Assembly (NCBI GenBank): GCA_947174235.1
Contig: CAMWID010000004.1
Location: forward strand, 1-64,000
Source of the DNA: an uncultured Porphyromonadaceae bacterium
GTDB taxonomy: Bacteria; Bacteroidota; Bacteroidia; Bacteroidales; Muribaculaceae
Reading direction: 5' to 3'
DNA: 64,000 bases
Below the pieces are notes generated by a model. It was not told the DNA's origin, searched no databases, and saw only the letters and a program-made list of their open reading frames with translations. A program made the translations under genes and the position numbers. Shown here piece by piece: positions 18,335 to 27,088 of the stretch (position 1 is the first letter of the stretch; each line of letters begins with the position of its first letter).

Positions 18335-21079
18335 ATGATGAAAGACAAAATAAAAGGTATCTTGCTATGTATGCTTGTCGTCTTTACGGGAATCATATAT
18401 GCAGCCGATATACGTCGTCCATCGGACGGGCTCTATATTCAGGCATACCCTACTCCGGGCAACATGCACACCACCTTGTCTCTTGACGGAGGCATGCCTA
18501 TAATGCTTGACGGGGAAGAATTGCGTCTTTCCGCAGATGTGTGGCTGCGACCGGAAAATGTCTTGGGTACCGTGTTCAGGATAATCACAGATACCGGAGC
18601 CAACGTCGACCTGATGTATAGTGTCGAGAATGATGTGCGTTATCCGATGCTTGTCACCGGTGAGGAAGTGCAGTTGCAGTCTGTCTCCCCTCCGCTTGAA
18701 GAATGGGTTCCGGTGAGCGTAACCATATCCCCGGAACTCGGGAAAGTGTCGTTGGTTTATAACGGCATAGAGACAAGTGTCTCGTATCCTGAAATTAAGA
18801 ATGTAAGAAGTGTCAGGATCGACTGGGGATTGTGTCTTATAGAAGGGAAAACGCTCTACGATGTCGCGTCGGTCACTGTAAAGGATATCGAGGTGATGCT
18901 GGCAGGCAAGAAAATAAGACATTGGAAACTTCACGGGCACAGAGGGGATATCTGTTATGACGAAATAGCGGGGATGCCGGCTAAGGCGGTAAACCCCAAA
19001 TGGATAATTGACCAGGGTGCCACATGGAACAAGATATACACTACCTCATCGCTGGTGTTGCCCTCGGTCGCTTTTGACCCGGTCATCGCCACATTCTATA
19101 TGGTGGATAAAGGGAGAAACGAGCTCTATGTGTTCCATCCGTCGGAAAATGTGGTCGACACAATCTCCACTACAGGGGGGAATCATGTGGCTGTGGTGCC
19201 AAATCAGCTGATCTATATAGAGGAATCGCATACTCTCCTCTCCTATAATATGTCGGAAAATCTCTTCTCTTCGTTCAATCCGATAGACCATACATGGAGC
19301 AGTCTGTCAAAAGCGGATCCTGACCACGATTTCTGGTTTAGTTCTGTATGTTATAACAAGCCGGATTCAGCAATCGTGAGTTTCGGCGGTTACGGTCATT
19401 ACCGGTATAACAATAACCTGTTTATCTCTCGTCCGTTCAGTAAAAAGCCTCAGACGGAGGCAATCCTTGACGAGATAGATCCGCGTCGGTCTTCGAGCAC
19501 AGCTATTGTCGATGGCTATCTTTATATTTATGGAGGATGGGGATGCCATTCCGGGCGTCAGGAGTTATCCGCCCATGCTTATTACGACATGTACAGGGTG
19601 AATCTTTCCGACAACAATGTCGAGACATTGTGGAAACATGATACCTCTCCGTTCGGTAGCGATTTTATCGGGGTGGAGAATATGGTGTATATTGCAGAAG
19701 AGAAAGCTTTTTACGTGTTTTCAACACTTGACGGAGGGGTTTTACTTAAAATCAGTCCCGATAATGGCAAAATGGAAAAGGTTTCTCTCCCGGTGGGCTT
19801 TGACATGGATAACCATTCATTTTATGGGAACCTGTTTTATTCCCCTGAACAGGGTAAACTCTATGCGGCTCTTATATCAAGTGATGTGGATGACCGTGCA
19901 GAACTTTCAATCTATGAATTGCCCTTCCCTCCTGTCCCTGTTTCTGATCTGAGCCAGCCGGAGGGACTTGAATTTTTGCCAAAAGAACCGTTCCGGACAT
20001 CCGGACATGTGGTCTGGATAGCCGTTGCAGCAGCGGCTGTCATTGCGGGAGGTGTGGTCATAACGGCAATCAGATGCCGCAGATCAGCGGCAAATAAGGG
20101 CTGTCACTTATCCGGGATGCCGGATGAAATAAATGAAGCAGATTCCTTGACTTCCGGGAATGAGAATCTTCATGCCGGCTCACACTTGGAGGATAGTGAA
20201 AAAGAAGAGAACGCCTCATTGGAATCATCCGAACTTCCAAAAGCTGATTCTGACAGTTCGGAAAATGTTGCGACTGGCGGGGATAATGTCGCGGAAAACG
20301 TCACACCGTTCTTTTTCGGCAGAATGCTTGAAGATGAAGAGGCTCCTTCGGACGGAATATATTATCCGATGGACAGAGGTTGTATACGATTCCTCGGGGG
20401 CTTTCGTGTTTTTGACCGGGAGGGGAATGACATGACATCTCAGTTCACTCCGATATTGAAGAATCTTCTGCTTGTTTTGGTATTCCACTCTGACGACAAT
20501 TCGATAGGGATTTCCAATGCCAGATTACAAAATCTTTTATGGAGAGGAAAGGAAGAAGAGGCAGCCAAAAACAGCAGGAATGTCTATCTCAGCCGACTGA
20601 GGTCGCTGCTCACCCGGATAGGTGATATCTCTGTCACTATCAACAAGGGTCTGCGCCGGATAGAGGTCGGAGAGAATGTAATGATAGATTATCTTGAGGC
20701 GAAGGCATTGATGAAAGACGGAAGCGGAAGTAATATCGCACGTCTTCTGGAATTGCTGGGCAACGGCGTTATGCTTCCCAATGTGGAGGTAGATTATATC
20801 GATCCGTTCAAAAGCTCATTTTCAGACGAGGTCATAGAATGTATGTCGAAATTTATACGCAACGAAGCATTTTCCCTTGATATGCGTCTTAAGATGGCGA
20901 ATGTGCTTTTCCAACATGACCCTATCAATGAAGATGCGTTGTTCATGAAGTGTCAGATACTACATTATCAGGGTCGCACGGGTCTCGCCCAGAGTGTATA
21001 CAACTCTTTTTGCAGGGAATACCATTCCCTGTTGGGAGGAAACTATCCTCGGGCATTTACGGAAATAATCAAACCGTAA
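18335..21079 (+). CDS. Membrane-spanning sensor with SARP/BTAD-like cytoplasmic transcription-factor domain
   Basis: 914 residues in three parts. Residues 1-23 form a signal peptide or first membrane segment. A periplasmic part follows: a LamG/concanavalin-like beta-sandwich (about 25-215) and a kelch-like propeller (about 225-545, blades such as SAIVSFGGYGHYRYNNN and GYLYIYGGWGCHSGRQEL). One membrane helix lies at 559-581 (VVWIAVAAAAVIAGGVVITA). After an acidic linker (590-660), the cytoplasmic end has a winged-helix of the OmpR/SARP kind (about 682-790: IRFLGGFRVFDREGNDMTSQF, LLWRGKEEEAAKNSRNVYLSRLR) and a helical BTAD-like tail. There is no kinase. It probably senses a glycan in the periplasm and binds DNA directly. 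Start ATG at 18335; a second ATG follows at once. It is divergent from the PUL A operon and 85 bases ahead of the esterase gene. Confidence 0.8.
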   Translation: MMKDKIKGILLCMLVVFTGIIYAADIRRPSDGLYIQAYPTPGNMHTTLSLDGGMPIMLDGEELRLSADVWLRPENVLGTVFRIITDTGANVDLMYSVENDVRYPMLVTGEEVQLQSVSPPLEEWVPVSVTISPELGKVSLVYNGIETSVSYPEIKNVRSVRIDWGLCLIEGKTLYDVASVTVKDIEVMLAGKKIRHWKLHGHRGDICYDEIAGMPAKAVNPKWIIDQGATWNKIYTTSSLVLPSVAFDPVIATFYMVDKGRNELYVFHPSENVVDTISTTGGNHVAVVPNQLIYIEESHTLLSYNMSENLFSSFNPIDHTWSSLSKADPDHDFWFSSVCYNKPDSAIVSFGGYGHYRYNNNLFISRPFSKKPQTEAILDEIDPRRSSSTAIVDGYLYIYGGWGCHSGRQELSAHAYYDMYRVNLSDNNVETLWKHDTSPFGSDFIGVENMVYIAEEKAFYVFSTLDGGVLLKISPDNGKMEKVSLPVGFDMDNHSFYGNLFYSPEQGKLYAALISSDVDDRAELSIYELPFPPVPVSDLSQPEGLEFLPKEPFRTSGHVVWIAVAAAAVIAGGVVITAIRCRRSAANKGCHLSGMPDEINEADSLTSGNENLHAGSHLEDSEKEENASLESSELPKADSDSSENVATGGDNVAENVTPFFFGRMLEDEEAPSDGIYYPMDRGCIRFLGGFRVFDREGNDMTSQFTPILKNLLLVLVFHSDDNSIGISNARLQNLLWRGKEEEAAKNSRNVYLSRLRSLLTRIGDISVTINKGLRRIEVGENVMIDYLEAKALMKDGSGSNIARLLELLGNGVMLPNVEVDYIDPFKSSFSDEVIECMSKFIRNEAFSLDMRLKMANVLFQHDPINEDALFMKCQILHYQGRTGLAQSVYNSFCREYHSLLGGNYPRAFTEIIKP

Positions 21080-21164
21080 TTGCCCTTGCGGGGTCCAAAA
21101 TGTCGACCGGTAAAAGATCGGGAGATTTATTACAATTGCTTACAACTAATTAAACACAGTGCTT

Positions 21165-22616
21165 ATGATAAAAAGATTAGTTGCGGCTGCTGTTTCTATG
21201 GCATTCGCTTTTATGGTATTTCCCGCCCCACCCCGTTTTGAAGGGAAGAAGAGTGATTACCACGGGTATGCCCGTTATGATTTCAGACTGGAGGGACGGG
21301 ATGCGGTCGTGATTGTCCCTGACGATCCGTTGCCGGGAAATCCCTGGATGTGGCGTCCTGCATTTTTCGGAGCCTTCCCCTCTATAGACGATGCCCTGCT
21401 GGATGCCGGGTTCATAATCGCATATTACGACAACACGTTTGAATGGGCGCGGCCGGAGGCAATGGAATCGGGTCAGAAATTTTATCGACTGATGGTGGAA
21501 AACCACGGACTTGATCCGAAGCCTGTGATGAATGGTATCAGCCGGGGTGGATATTACTCGTTACGACGTGCCCAGCTTTATCCTGAGACAGTGTCATGTC
21601 TTGTTCTCGACAATCCTCTTGTGGATATATTTGAACTGAGACGTGACGAAGAATGGTGGAGGGATGTGAAGGAGAAATGGGAGCCGTCGGGCAGGAATCC
21701 GGAGAGAGGTTCGTTTGAAGAAAATGCAGCCTATAATCTTGATATCCCGGCAATGCGGCATATCCCCGTGCTGCTGCTCAGCGGAGGGCTTGACACAATA
21801 GTGCCTTACGAGAAAAACGGAAAACTTATAGTAGACACTTATCGGCGTTACGGTGCGCCGGTTAAATCTCTGGTACGTCCTGAAGCGGGACATCATCCGC
21901 ATGGATTGGACAAAGCTGAAAGAGTGGTTCCGTTCATAAAGAAAGCGGCGTGTAAGGAACCTCTGCACACAGGCAAACTGAAAGTGGCATGTATCGGCAA
22001 CAGTATAACCGAGGGTGTTGGCACTACCGACCCGTCGACAAAAGCGTATCCCGCAGTGCTTCAGAAGCTGCTCGGAAAAGAATTTGAAGTCAGGAACTTC
22101 GGAGTCAGCTGCAGCACCGCGTTGCGAAAGGGCACAGATTCGGGACAGCCTTTTTCATGGCTTGCCACCGCACGTTGCCGGGAGGCTCTCGATTATCAGC
22201 CGGATATAGTGGTGATAAAACTTGGAGGAAACGACAGCAAGCCGGACAATTGGAAATATTCCGATGAATTTGAACAGGATTATCAGGAGATCATCGACTC
22301 GTTTAAATATCTCCCGACTCTGCCGGAAATATATGTGTGCCTGCCTGCGAAAGCCCGTGTGGACGACCCGTTGCAGATATGGGGTATAGACGAAAAGGTG
22401 ATTGCAGAGGAGATAACCCCCCGTATATTGAAAATAGCTTTTGCAAACCGTCTTCCGGTGATAGACCTGCACGATGCTTATGCCGGGGAGGAAAACAGGT
22501 GCTATTCCGACAACATTCATCCCACAGACCGGGGCGCCGAACTCATTGCCCGCAAGATATTCAGCAAAATAAGGGAATGCTCCGTATTTCAGCACCCTTT
22601 CCGCATCAATATTTGA
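21165..22616 (+). CDS. Two-domain esterase: alpha/beta hydrolase fused to SGNH/GDSL hydrolase
   Basis: 483 residues from the ATG at 21165 (GTG at 21159 is an alternative). After a signal peptide, residues 25-260 form an alpha/beta hydrolase with nucleophile Ser126 (GISRGG), likely Asp210 (SGGLDTIVP) and His243 (AGHHPHG). Residues 270-475 form an SGNH hydrolase with Ser280 (IGNSITEG), the oxyanion Gly/Asn blocks (NFGVS, KLGGNDS) and Asp449/His452 (DNIHPTD). Both active sites look complete. Such pairs usually remove different acyl groups (acetyl, feruloyl) from plant polysaccharides. It is an exported enzyme probably co-transcribed with the upstream regulator and closed by a strong terminator. 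Confidence 0.88.
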   Translation: MIKRLVAAAVSMAFAFMVFPAPPRFEGKKSDYHGYARYDFRLEGRDAVVIVPDDPLPGNPWMWRPAFFGAFPSIDDALLDAGFIIAYYDNTFEWARPEAMESGQKFYRLMVENHGLDPKPVMNGISRGGYYSLRRAQLYPETVSCLVLDNPLVDIFELRRDEEWWRDVKEKWEPSGRNPERGSFEENAAYNLDIPAMRHIPVLLLSGGLDTIVPYEKNGKLIVDTYRRYGAPVKSLVRPEAGHHPHGLDKAERVVPFIKKAACKEPLHTGKLKVACIGNSITEGVGTTDPSTKAYPAVLQKLLGKEFEVRNFGVSCSTALRKGTDSGQPFSWLATARCREALDYQPDIVVIKLGGNDSKPDNWKYSDEFEQDYQEIIDSFKYLPTLPEIYVCLPAKARVDDPLQIWGIDEKVIAEEITPRILKIAFANRLPVIDLHDAYAGEENRCYSDNIHPTDRGAELIARKIFSKIRECSVFQHPFRINI

Positions 22617-22630
22617 ATAAGTCATAATGC

Positions 22631-22670
22631 AAAACCGGGAGAAACCGTCTCGGTTTCTCCCGGTTTTGCC
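22631..22670 (+). terminator. Terminator of the regulator/esterase transcript
   Basis: A perfect 17-bp stem with a 3-base loop (22631-22647 with 22651-22667; core CCGGGAGAAACCG) ends in a short T-run that is part of the stem. It lies 15 bases after the esterase stop. Confidence 0.8.
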
Positions 22671-23211
22671 GTTTTGCACGGATCTGATAATAATATTATA
22701 CCTAAAAAACGCTACAACCATTTTTTCTCACGGAGGAGCCGTAGTAGTTGTTACTGTTGATGATTTTGTTCGCAATCGCTTTGATGTTCGGAATAGATGA
22801 ATACTTATCTTAAGATTTTTTACCGTACGACCATTGTATATGCAATATTGTTTTATTCGCCATTGGTATGAATTTGTTACAGTTTTAAGAAACCTCGGTT
22901 TCTTTGGTTAATTCGGTATTGTCAGGTTTTTGTCCATTACAGTAATCTTGACCGGCTCGTGTGTATGCGTCGGTGTTTCGATCACAATGCAAAATTAGTT
23001 CGGGTGGGTTAATTTTAATCTTAATATTCGCTTAACCGGAAGAAAATCTTCAAGGGAATTACAATTTTATGGATGAAAACACCATTTTAAGCAAAAATTA
23101 AGATCTGTATTAATGGAGGGACAATAATTTTGTGAATGCATGAATAACCTTTTTGAAGCGGCGATAAATATATTGCCGCCCGCATAAAACCATTATAAAA
23201 CTATCGCAAAT
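22671..23211. other. Intergenic region before the DUF5703 gene
   Basis: About 540 AT-rich bases with no reading frame I trust. The last 190 bases contain the promoter block described at 23026-23132; I see nothing recognisable in 22671-23025. Confidence 0.5.
23026..23132 (+). promoter_or_regulatory. Promoter block of the DUF5703/GH43 transcript
   Basis: ATTCGCTTAA (23026-23035), TTACAATTTT (23059-23068), CACCATTTTAAG (23080-23091) and -7 TAATTTTG (23125-23132) followed by TGAAT repeat the order seen at 18002-18142. The CACC box to -7 gap is 33 bases here and 35 there. No TTG sits at the -33 place, consistent with activator dependence. Confidence 0.55.
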
Positions 23212-24642
23212 ATGAAAATTTTTTGGAAACCGTATCGGGTGGCGACATGTTTGTATGCCATGTCTCAGATGATGTCTCCCCTGTCGGCTGCCACCAATAC
23301 CCTACCGGCAGACATCGCCTCCAGACTTGATTCCTATAATGTGGTGTGGGATACCCCTTCAGTGTCAGGTTCTCTTGAATCCATGCCTTTGGGCAACGGC
23401 GACATCACTTCGAATGTATGGGTGGAGCAAAACGGCGACCTGATGATGTATATAGGGAAAAGCGACAACTGGAGCGAGGCGACACGGTTGCTAAAGACGG
23501 GAAGGGTAAGGATCTCTTTCACTCCAAACCCTTTCACCGGAAGCGACAATTATTCACAGACTCTTGACCTGCGCAAAGGGGAAGTGGAGATAACCGCCGG
23601 CACAAGAAAACTGCCGGTCAATATAAAGATATGGATAGATGCTGAAAATCCGGTTGTCAATGTCCAGACTGATTCAAAAGTTCCTCTTGAAATAGCATGC
23701 ACCTCGGAATTGCTTCGTCCGGAGGCTATGACTTTCATAGGAGGAGGCGACGATCCTCTCTCCACCAGTTACAGGGGGCTGGTGGATTCCCCCGTGAAAC
23801 CACATGAAAGCGCCGATACATTTGTGTCTTCGCCTGACCGTGTCAGATGGTATCACAGGAATGAATCTTCGTTCTTCAAGACTATACTCGAGAAGCAGAA
23901 TGTAGGGGAGCTTGCCGACAAATATCGAGATCCCTATCTGCATCCCCTTGAACAATTCTGGGATTGTCTCAACCCGATAGATTATATCGCCGCCCTTACA
24001 TATGATATAGAAGAGCTTAAAAGACTTCCTGCCGATATAATCGGCAATGAACTCGTGGCTGAGTGGGAAGGAGTCCTTTCCAAGTTGCCGCCTTTGCCGA
24101 AGAGCGCGGATGGAAAACTTCTGCTACCTGCGGAAGAATTTGGCATTGACAGGAATTTTGAGAATCCTCAGTGCTATGTCATATGGCCTTTCAAACTCTA
24201 TGGCGTGACACAGCCGGATTATGAGCTCGCCCTCAATACATTCAATATGCGTAAATTCAAGGCATCAAACTGCTGGAGCCAGTGTGCGGTGCAGGCTGCG
24301 CGTCTCGGATTGTCGGGAGAAATGGCTGAATTGCTGATGCATAATGCCGGTGCACAGGATCCGTCGGTACGGTTCCCCGCGTTCTGGAATCCTGGCAGCG
24401 ATTATGTTCCTGATTTCGACAATGGAGGAGTGCTTGCTATGGCTGTACAGACTATGCTTGTGGACAATCTTGGAGACAGCATACTTGTGGCACAGGCTCT
24501 CCCTGACGGATGGGAGGCAGATTTCAAGCTTCATGCCTACGGCAACACTACAGTGATAGGAAAAGCCAAGGGTAAAAAGGTGGAATCGCTTGACATCTTC
24601 CCCGCTTCTCGTGCAGCCTCAGTGGTTTATCCTGAAAAATAA
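23212..24642 (+). CDS. DUF5703/GH95-like protein with the central part missing in frame
   Basis: 476 residues with a signal peptide. Residues 40-240 match the DUF5703 N-terminal domain closely (MPLGNGDITSNVWVEQNGDL, SDNWSEATRLLKTGRVRISF). Residues 243-476 match the C-terminal part of the same family (FWDCLNPIDYIAALTYDIEE, then FENPQCYVIWPFKLYG and RFPAFWNPG). Whole family members are about 780 residues; the helical barrel between the two parts is absent, with the join near YLHPLEQ (23935-23950). The frame is intact. Catalysis is therefore doubtful: it may be a binding remnant or a decaying gene. It is followed after 11 bases by the GH43 gene. Confidence 0.75.
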   Translation: MKIFWKPYRVATCLYAMSQMMSPLSAATNTLPADIASRLDSYNVVWDTPSVSGSLESMPLGNGDITSNVWVEQNGDLMMYIGKSDNWSEATRLLKTGRVRISFTPNPFTGSDNYSQTLDLRKGEVEITAGTRKLPVNIKIWIDAENPVVNVQTDSKVPLEIACTSELLRPEAMTFIGGGDDPLSTSYRGLVDSPVKPHESADTFVSSPDRVRWYHRNESSFFKTILEKQNVGELADKYRDPYLHPLEQFWDCLNPIDYIAALTYDIEELKRLPADIIGNELVAEWEGVLSKLPPLPKSADGKLLLPAEEFGIDRNFENPQCYVIWPFKLYGVTQPDYELALNTFNMRKFKASNCWSQCAVQAARLGLSGEMAELLMHNAGAQDPSVRFPAFWNPGSDYVPDFDNGGVLAMAVQTMLVDNLGDSILVAQALPDGWEADFKLHAYGNTTVIGKAKGKKVESLDIFPASRAASVVYPEK

Positions 24643-24653
24643 TCTCGATTATC

Positions 24654-25580
24654 ATGAATAAAAAACATTTATTGTCTTTCTTTCTCCTCGCCGCGTCTCT
24701 CCCTTTGGCAGCCAAGAACCCTTTTGTGACCCACATCTATACGGCGGATCCCTCCGCACATGTATGGGAAGACGGCAGACTTTATGTCTATGCCTCCCAC
24801 GACGTGGATCCTCCGAGAGGGTGTGACCTTATGGACAAATATCATGTGTTCTCTACAGATGATATGGTCAACTGGACAGACCATGGGGAGATTCTCAATT
24901 CCGGCATGGTGAAATGGGGCAGACCGGAAGGGGGATTCATGTGGGCGCCCGATTGTGCGTACAGGAATGGCAAATATTATTATTACTTCCCGCATCCGAG
25001 CGATTCAGACTGGAACAATACATGGAAAGTGGGTGTGGCGGTAAGTGACAGCCCGAGCGGAGGTTTCGTGCCGCTGGATGCCCCGATGCAAGGTGTAGGT
25101 GGTTTCGCCCTCATAGATCCCTGCGTTTTTGTGGATGACGACGGCAGTGCATATTTCTATTATGGCGGGGGTGGCAAATGCTATGGCGCTCTACTCAAAG
25201 AAAATATGATAGAACTCGCCGTGCCCCTCAAAGAGATGGAAGGTCTTGAGGATTTCCATGAAGCTTCATGGGTGCACAAATATAACGGAAAATATTATCT
25301 GTCATATGCCGACAACCATGCTGAAGATGGAAGAGGGGCTAACCGCCTCTGTTATGCCATGGGCGACACCCCTATGGGTCCGTGGGAATATAAAGGGGTC
25401 TATCTTGAACCCACCGGCTGCGACACGAGCCATGGGTCGATCGTGGAATATAAAGGGAAATGGTATGCCTTCTATCACAATCAGGATCTTTCCGGACAAG
25501 GCAACCTCCGTTCGATATGTGTGGATGAGCTGCACTATAATCCGGACGGCACCATAAAGGTTGTGAGGCAGACAAAATAA
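24654..25580 (+). CDS. GH43 glycosidase, copy 2
   Basis: 308 residues with a plain signal peptide (LLAASLPLAA) rather than a lipobox. Catalytic acids: Asp32 (TADPSAHVWEDG), Asp155 (ALIDPCVFVDDDG) and Glu203 (EDFHEASW). It aligns along its whole length with the enzyme at 7151-8140, including an unusual NGGGGKC/YGGGGKC loop. It is shorter mainly at the N-terminus. The likely location is periplasmic, against a possible lipoprotein form for copy 1. It is translated from the same transcript as the DUF5703 gene. Confidence 0.9.
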   Translation: MNKKHLLSFFLLAASLPLAAKNPFVTHIYTADPSAHVWEDGRLYVYASHDVDPPRGCDLMDKYHVFSTDDMVNWTDHGEILNSGMVKWGRPEGGFMWAPDCAYRNGKYYYYFPHPSDSDWNNTWKVGVAVSDSPSGGFVPLDAPMQGVGGFALIDPCVFVDDDGSAYFYYGGGGKCYGALLKENMIELAVPLKEMEGLEDFHEASWVHKYNGKYYLSYADNHAEDGRGANRLCYAMGDTPMGPWEYKGVYLEPTGCDTSHGSIVEYKGKWYAFYHNQDLSGQGNLRSICVDELHYNPDGTIKVVRQTK

Positions 25581-25622
25581 CAGCAGACAAAATAGCAGCA
25601 GATAAAATATGACAAAATAAAT
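25570..25622 (+). repeat. 15-bp tandem repeat over the GH43 stop codon
   Basis: Units AGACAAAATAACAGC (25570-25584), AGACAAAATAGCAGC (25585-25599), then degenerate AGATAAAATATG and ACAAAATAA. The first unit contains the GH43 stop codon, so the repeat grew outward from the gene end. Confidence 0.6.
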
Positions 25623-25714
25623 TTCCCGGAGAGGTTTATTCATGAAACTTGTGGCAAATGTGGGGAAAAATGCGTAAATTCGCGATATATTCTAACCTTA
25701 AACGAATTAACCTC

Positions 25715-27088
25715 ATGTTTCCCAAAGAGACCTATGTAAACCGCCGTGCGGCTCTCAAGAAGAGGGTCGGATCGGGTATTCTCCTGTTTTTAGGCAATAA
25801 TGAAGTCGGTGTGAACTATGCCGACAACACATATGATTTCCGTCAGGATTCCACATTCCTGTATTATTTCGGGCTTCCGTATGCCGGACTTAACGCTGTC
25901 ATAGATATCGACAATGACAGGGAGATAATTTTCGGTGACGAACTGACCATAGACGACATCGTATGGATGGGCACACAGCCTACCCTGCATGAGAAAGCCT
26001 CCATGGTCGGAATTTCCGACACTCGTCCTGCCGCTGATCTTGCCAAATATCTTAGCGGCGCCAAGATATTGGACCGAAGGGTGCATTATCTTCCACCTTA
26101 CCGGGCGGAACATAATGTGCAGCTCCTTCACCTTCTCGGTATACTTCCCGGAGCGGAGCAGCCTTCTATCCCTATGATACGTGCGGTCGTGGATCAGCGC
26201 AACCATAAGACAGAAGAGGAGATCGCGGAGATCGAACGGGCATGTGACGTGACCGCCGACATGCACATAGCCGCGATAAAGATGTTGCGTCCCGGCATGA
26301 GGGAGTGTGAGGTGAGCGCAGCCATCGAGGAAGTGGCTCAGGCGGCTGGAATGAGACTCTCTTTCCCGATAATCGCCACTGTCAACGGACAGACTCTCCA
26401 CAACCATTATCATGGCAATGTGGCTAAATCCGGACAGATGCTTCTTGTTGACGCGGGAGCGGAGACGGAAATGGGTTATGCCGGCGACATGTCGTCCACC
26501 ATCTGTGTCGATCCGAAGTTCACTCCCCGTCAGAAATCCATATACGACATACAGGTGGCTTCTCATCTCGCGGCGGTAGACGCGTTGAAGCCCGGAGTGC
26601 CGTTCAAAGATGTATATGAGCTTTCATGCCGTGTGGTATGCGAGGGTCTGAAGGGTCTCGGAATCATGAAGGGAGACCCCGCCGATGCGGTCGAGGCGGG
26701 CGCGCACGCCATGTTCTATCCTTGCGGTCTGGGACACATGATGGGTCTTGACGTGCATGACATGGAAAATCTCGGCGAGGTATGGGTTGGTTACGACGGT
26801 CAGCCCAAGAGCACTCAGTTCGGCAGGAAATCACTCCGTCTCGCACGTCCACTTGAACCCGGATTTGTACATACCATCGAACCGGGAATCTATTTTATTC
26901 CCGAGCTTATCGATCTCTGGCGCGGTCAGCATAAGTTTGAAGACTTCATCAACTATGATGAGGTTGAAAAATGGAAAGATTTCACCGGTCTGCGCAACGA
27001 GGAGGATTATCTTATCACCGAGACAGGCGCCCGCCGTCTTGGTAAGAAGATACCTCTCACCACTGAGGAAGTGGAGGCAATGCGATGA
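25715..27088 (+). CDS. pepP: Xaa-Pro aminopeptidase (pita-bread metallopeptidase)
   Basis: 457 residues from the ATG at 25715 (MFPKETYVNRR); upstream in-frame ATGs add 22 residues unlike the family. N-terminal creatinase-like domain, then the M24 catalytic domain with all five metal ligands: Asp246 (LLVDAGAE), Asp258 (YAGDMSST), His341 (GLGHMMGLDVHD), Glu389 (TIEPGIYF) and Glu429 (GLRNEEDYLI). It removes N-terminal residues before proline in the cytoplasm. Its last four bases (ATGA) overlap the start of gluQ, so the two are translated together. This is a housekeeping island between two PULs. Confidence 0.95.
   Translation: MFPKETYVNRRAALKKRVGSGILLFLGNNEVGVNYADNTYDFRQDSTFLYYFGLPYAGLNAVIDIDNDREIIFGDELTIDDIVWMGTQPTLHEKASMVGISDTRPAADLAKYLSGAKILDRRVHYLPPYRAEHNVQLLHLLGILPGAEQPSIPMIRAVVDQRNHKTEEEIAEIERACDVTADMHIAAIKMLRPGMRECEVSAAIEEVAQAAGMRLSFPIIATVNGQTLHNHYHGNVAKSGQMLLVDAGAETEMGYAGDMSSTICVDPKFTPRQKSIYDIQVASHLAAVDALKPGVPFKDVYELSCRVVCEGLKGLGIMKGDPADAVEAGAHAMFYPCGLGHMMGLDVHDMENLGEVWVGYDGQPKSTQFGRKSLRLARPLEPGFVHTIEPGIYFIPELIDLWRGQHKFEDFINYDEVEKWKDFTGLRNEEDYLITETGARRLGKKIPLTTEEVEAMR

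Noticed and set aside
22155..22721. 188-residue minus-strand reading frame over the esterase end
   Set aside because: It overlaps the SGNH domain and the terminator; no recognisable domain.
25790..26566. 258-residue minus-strand reading frame
   Set aside because: It is the complement of pepP, whose motifs are unambiguous.
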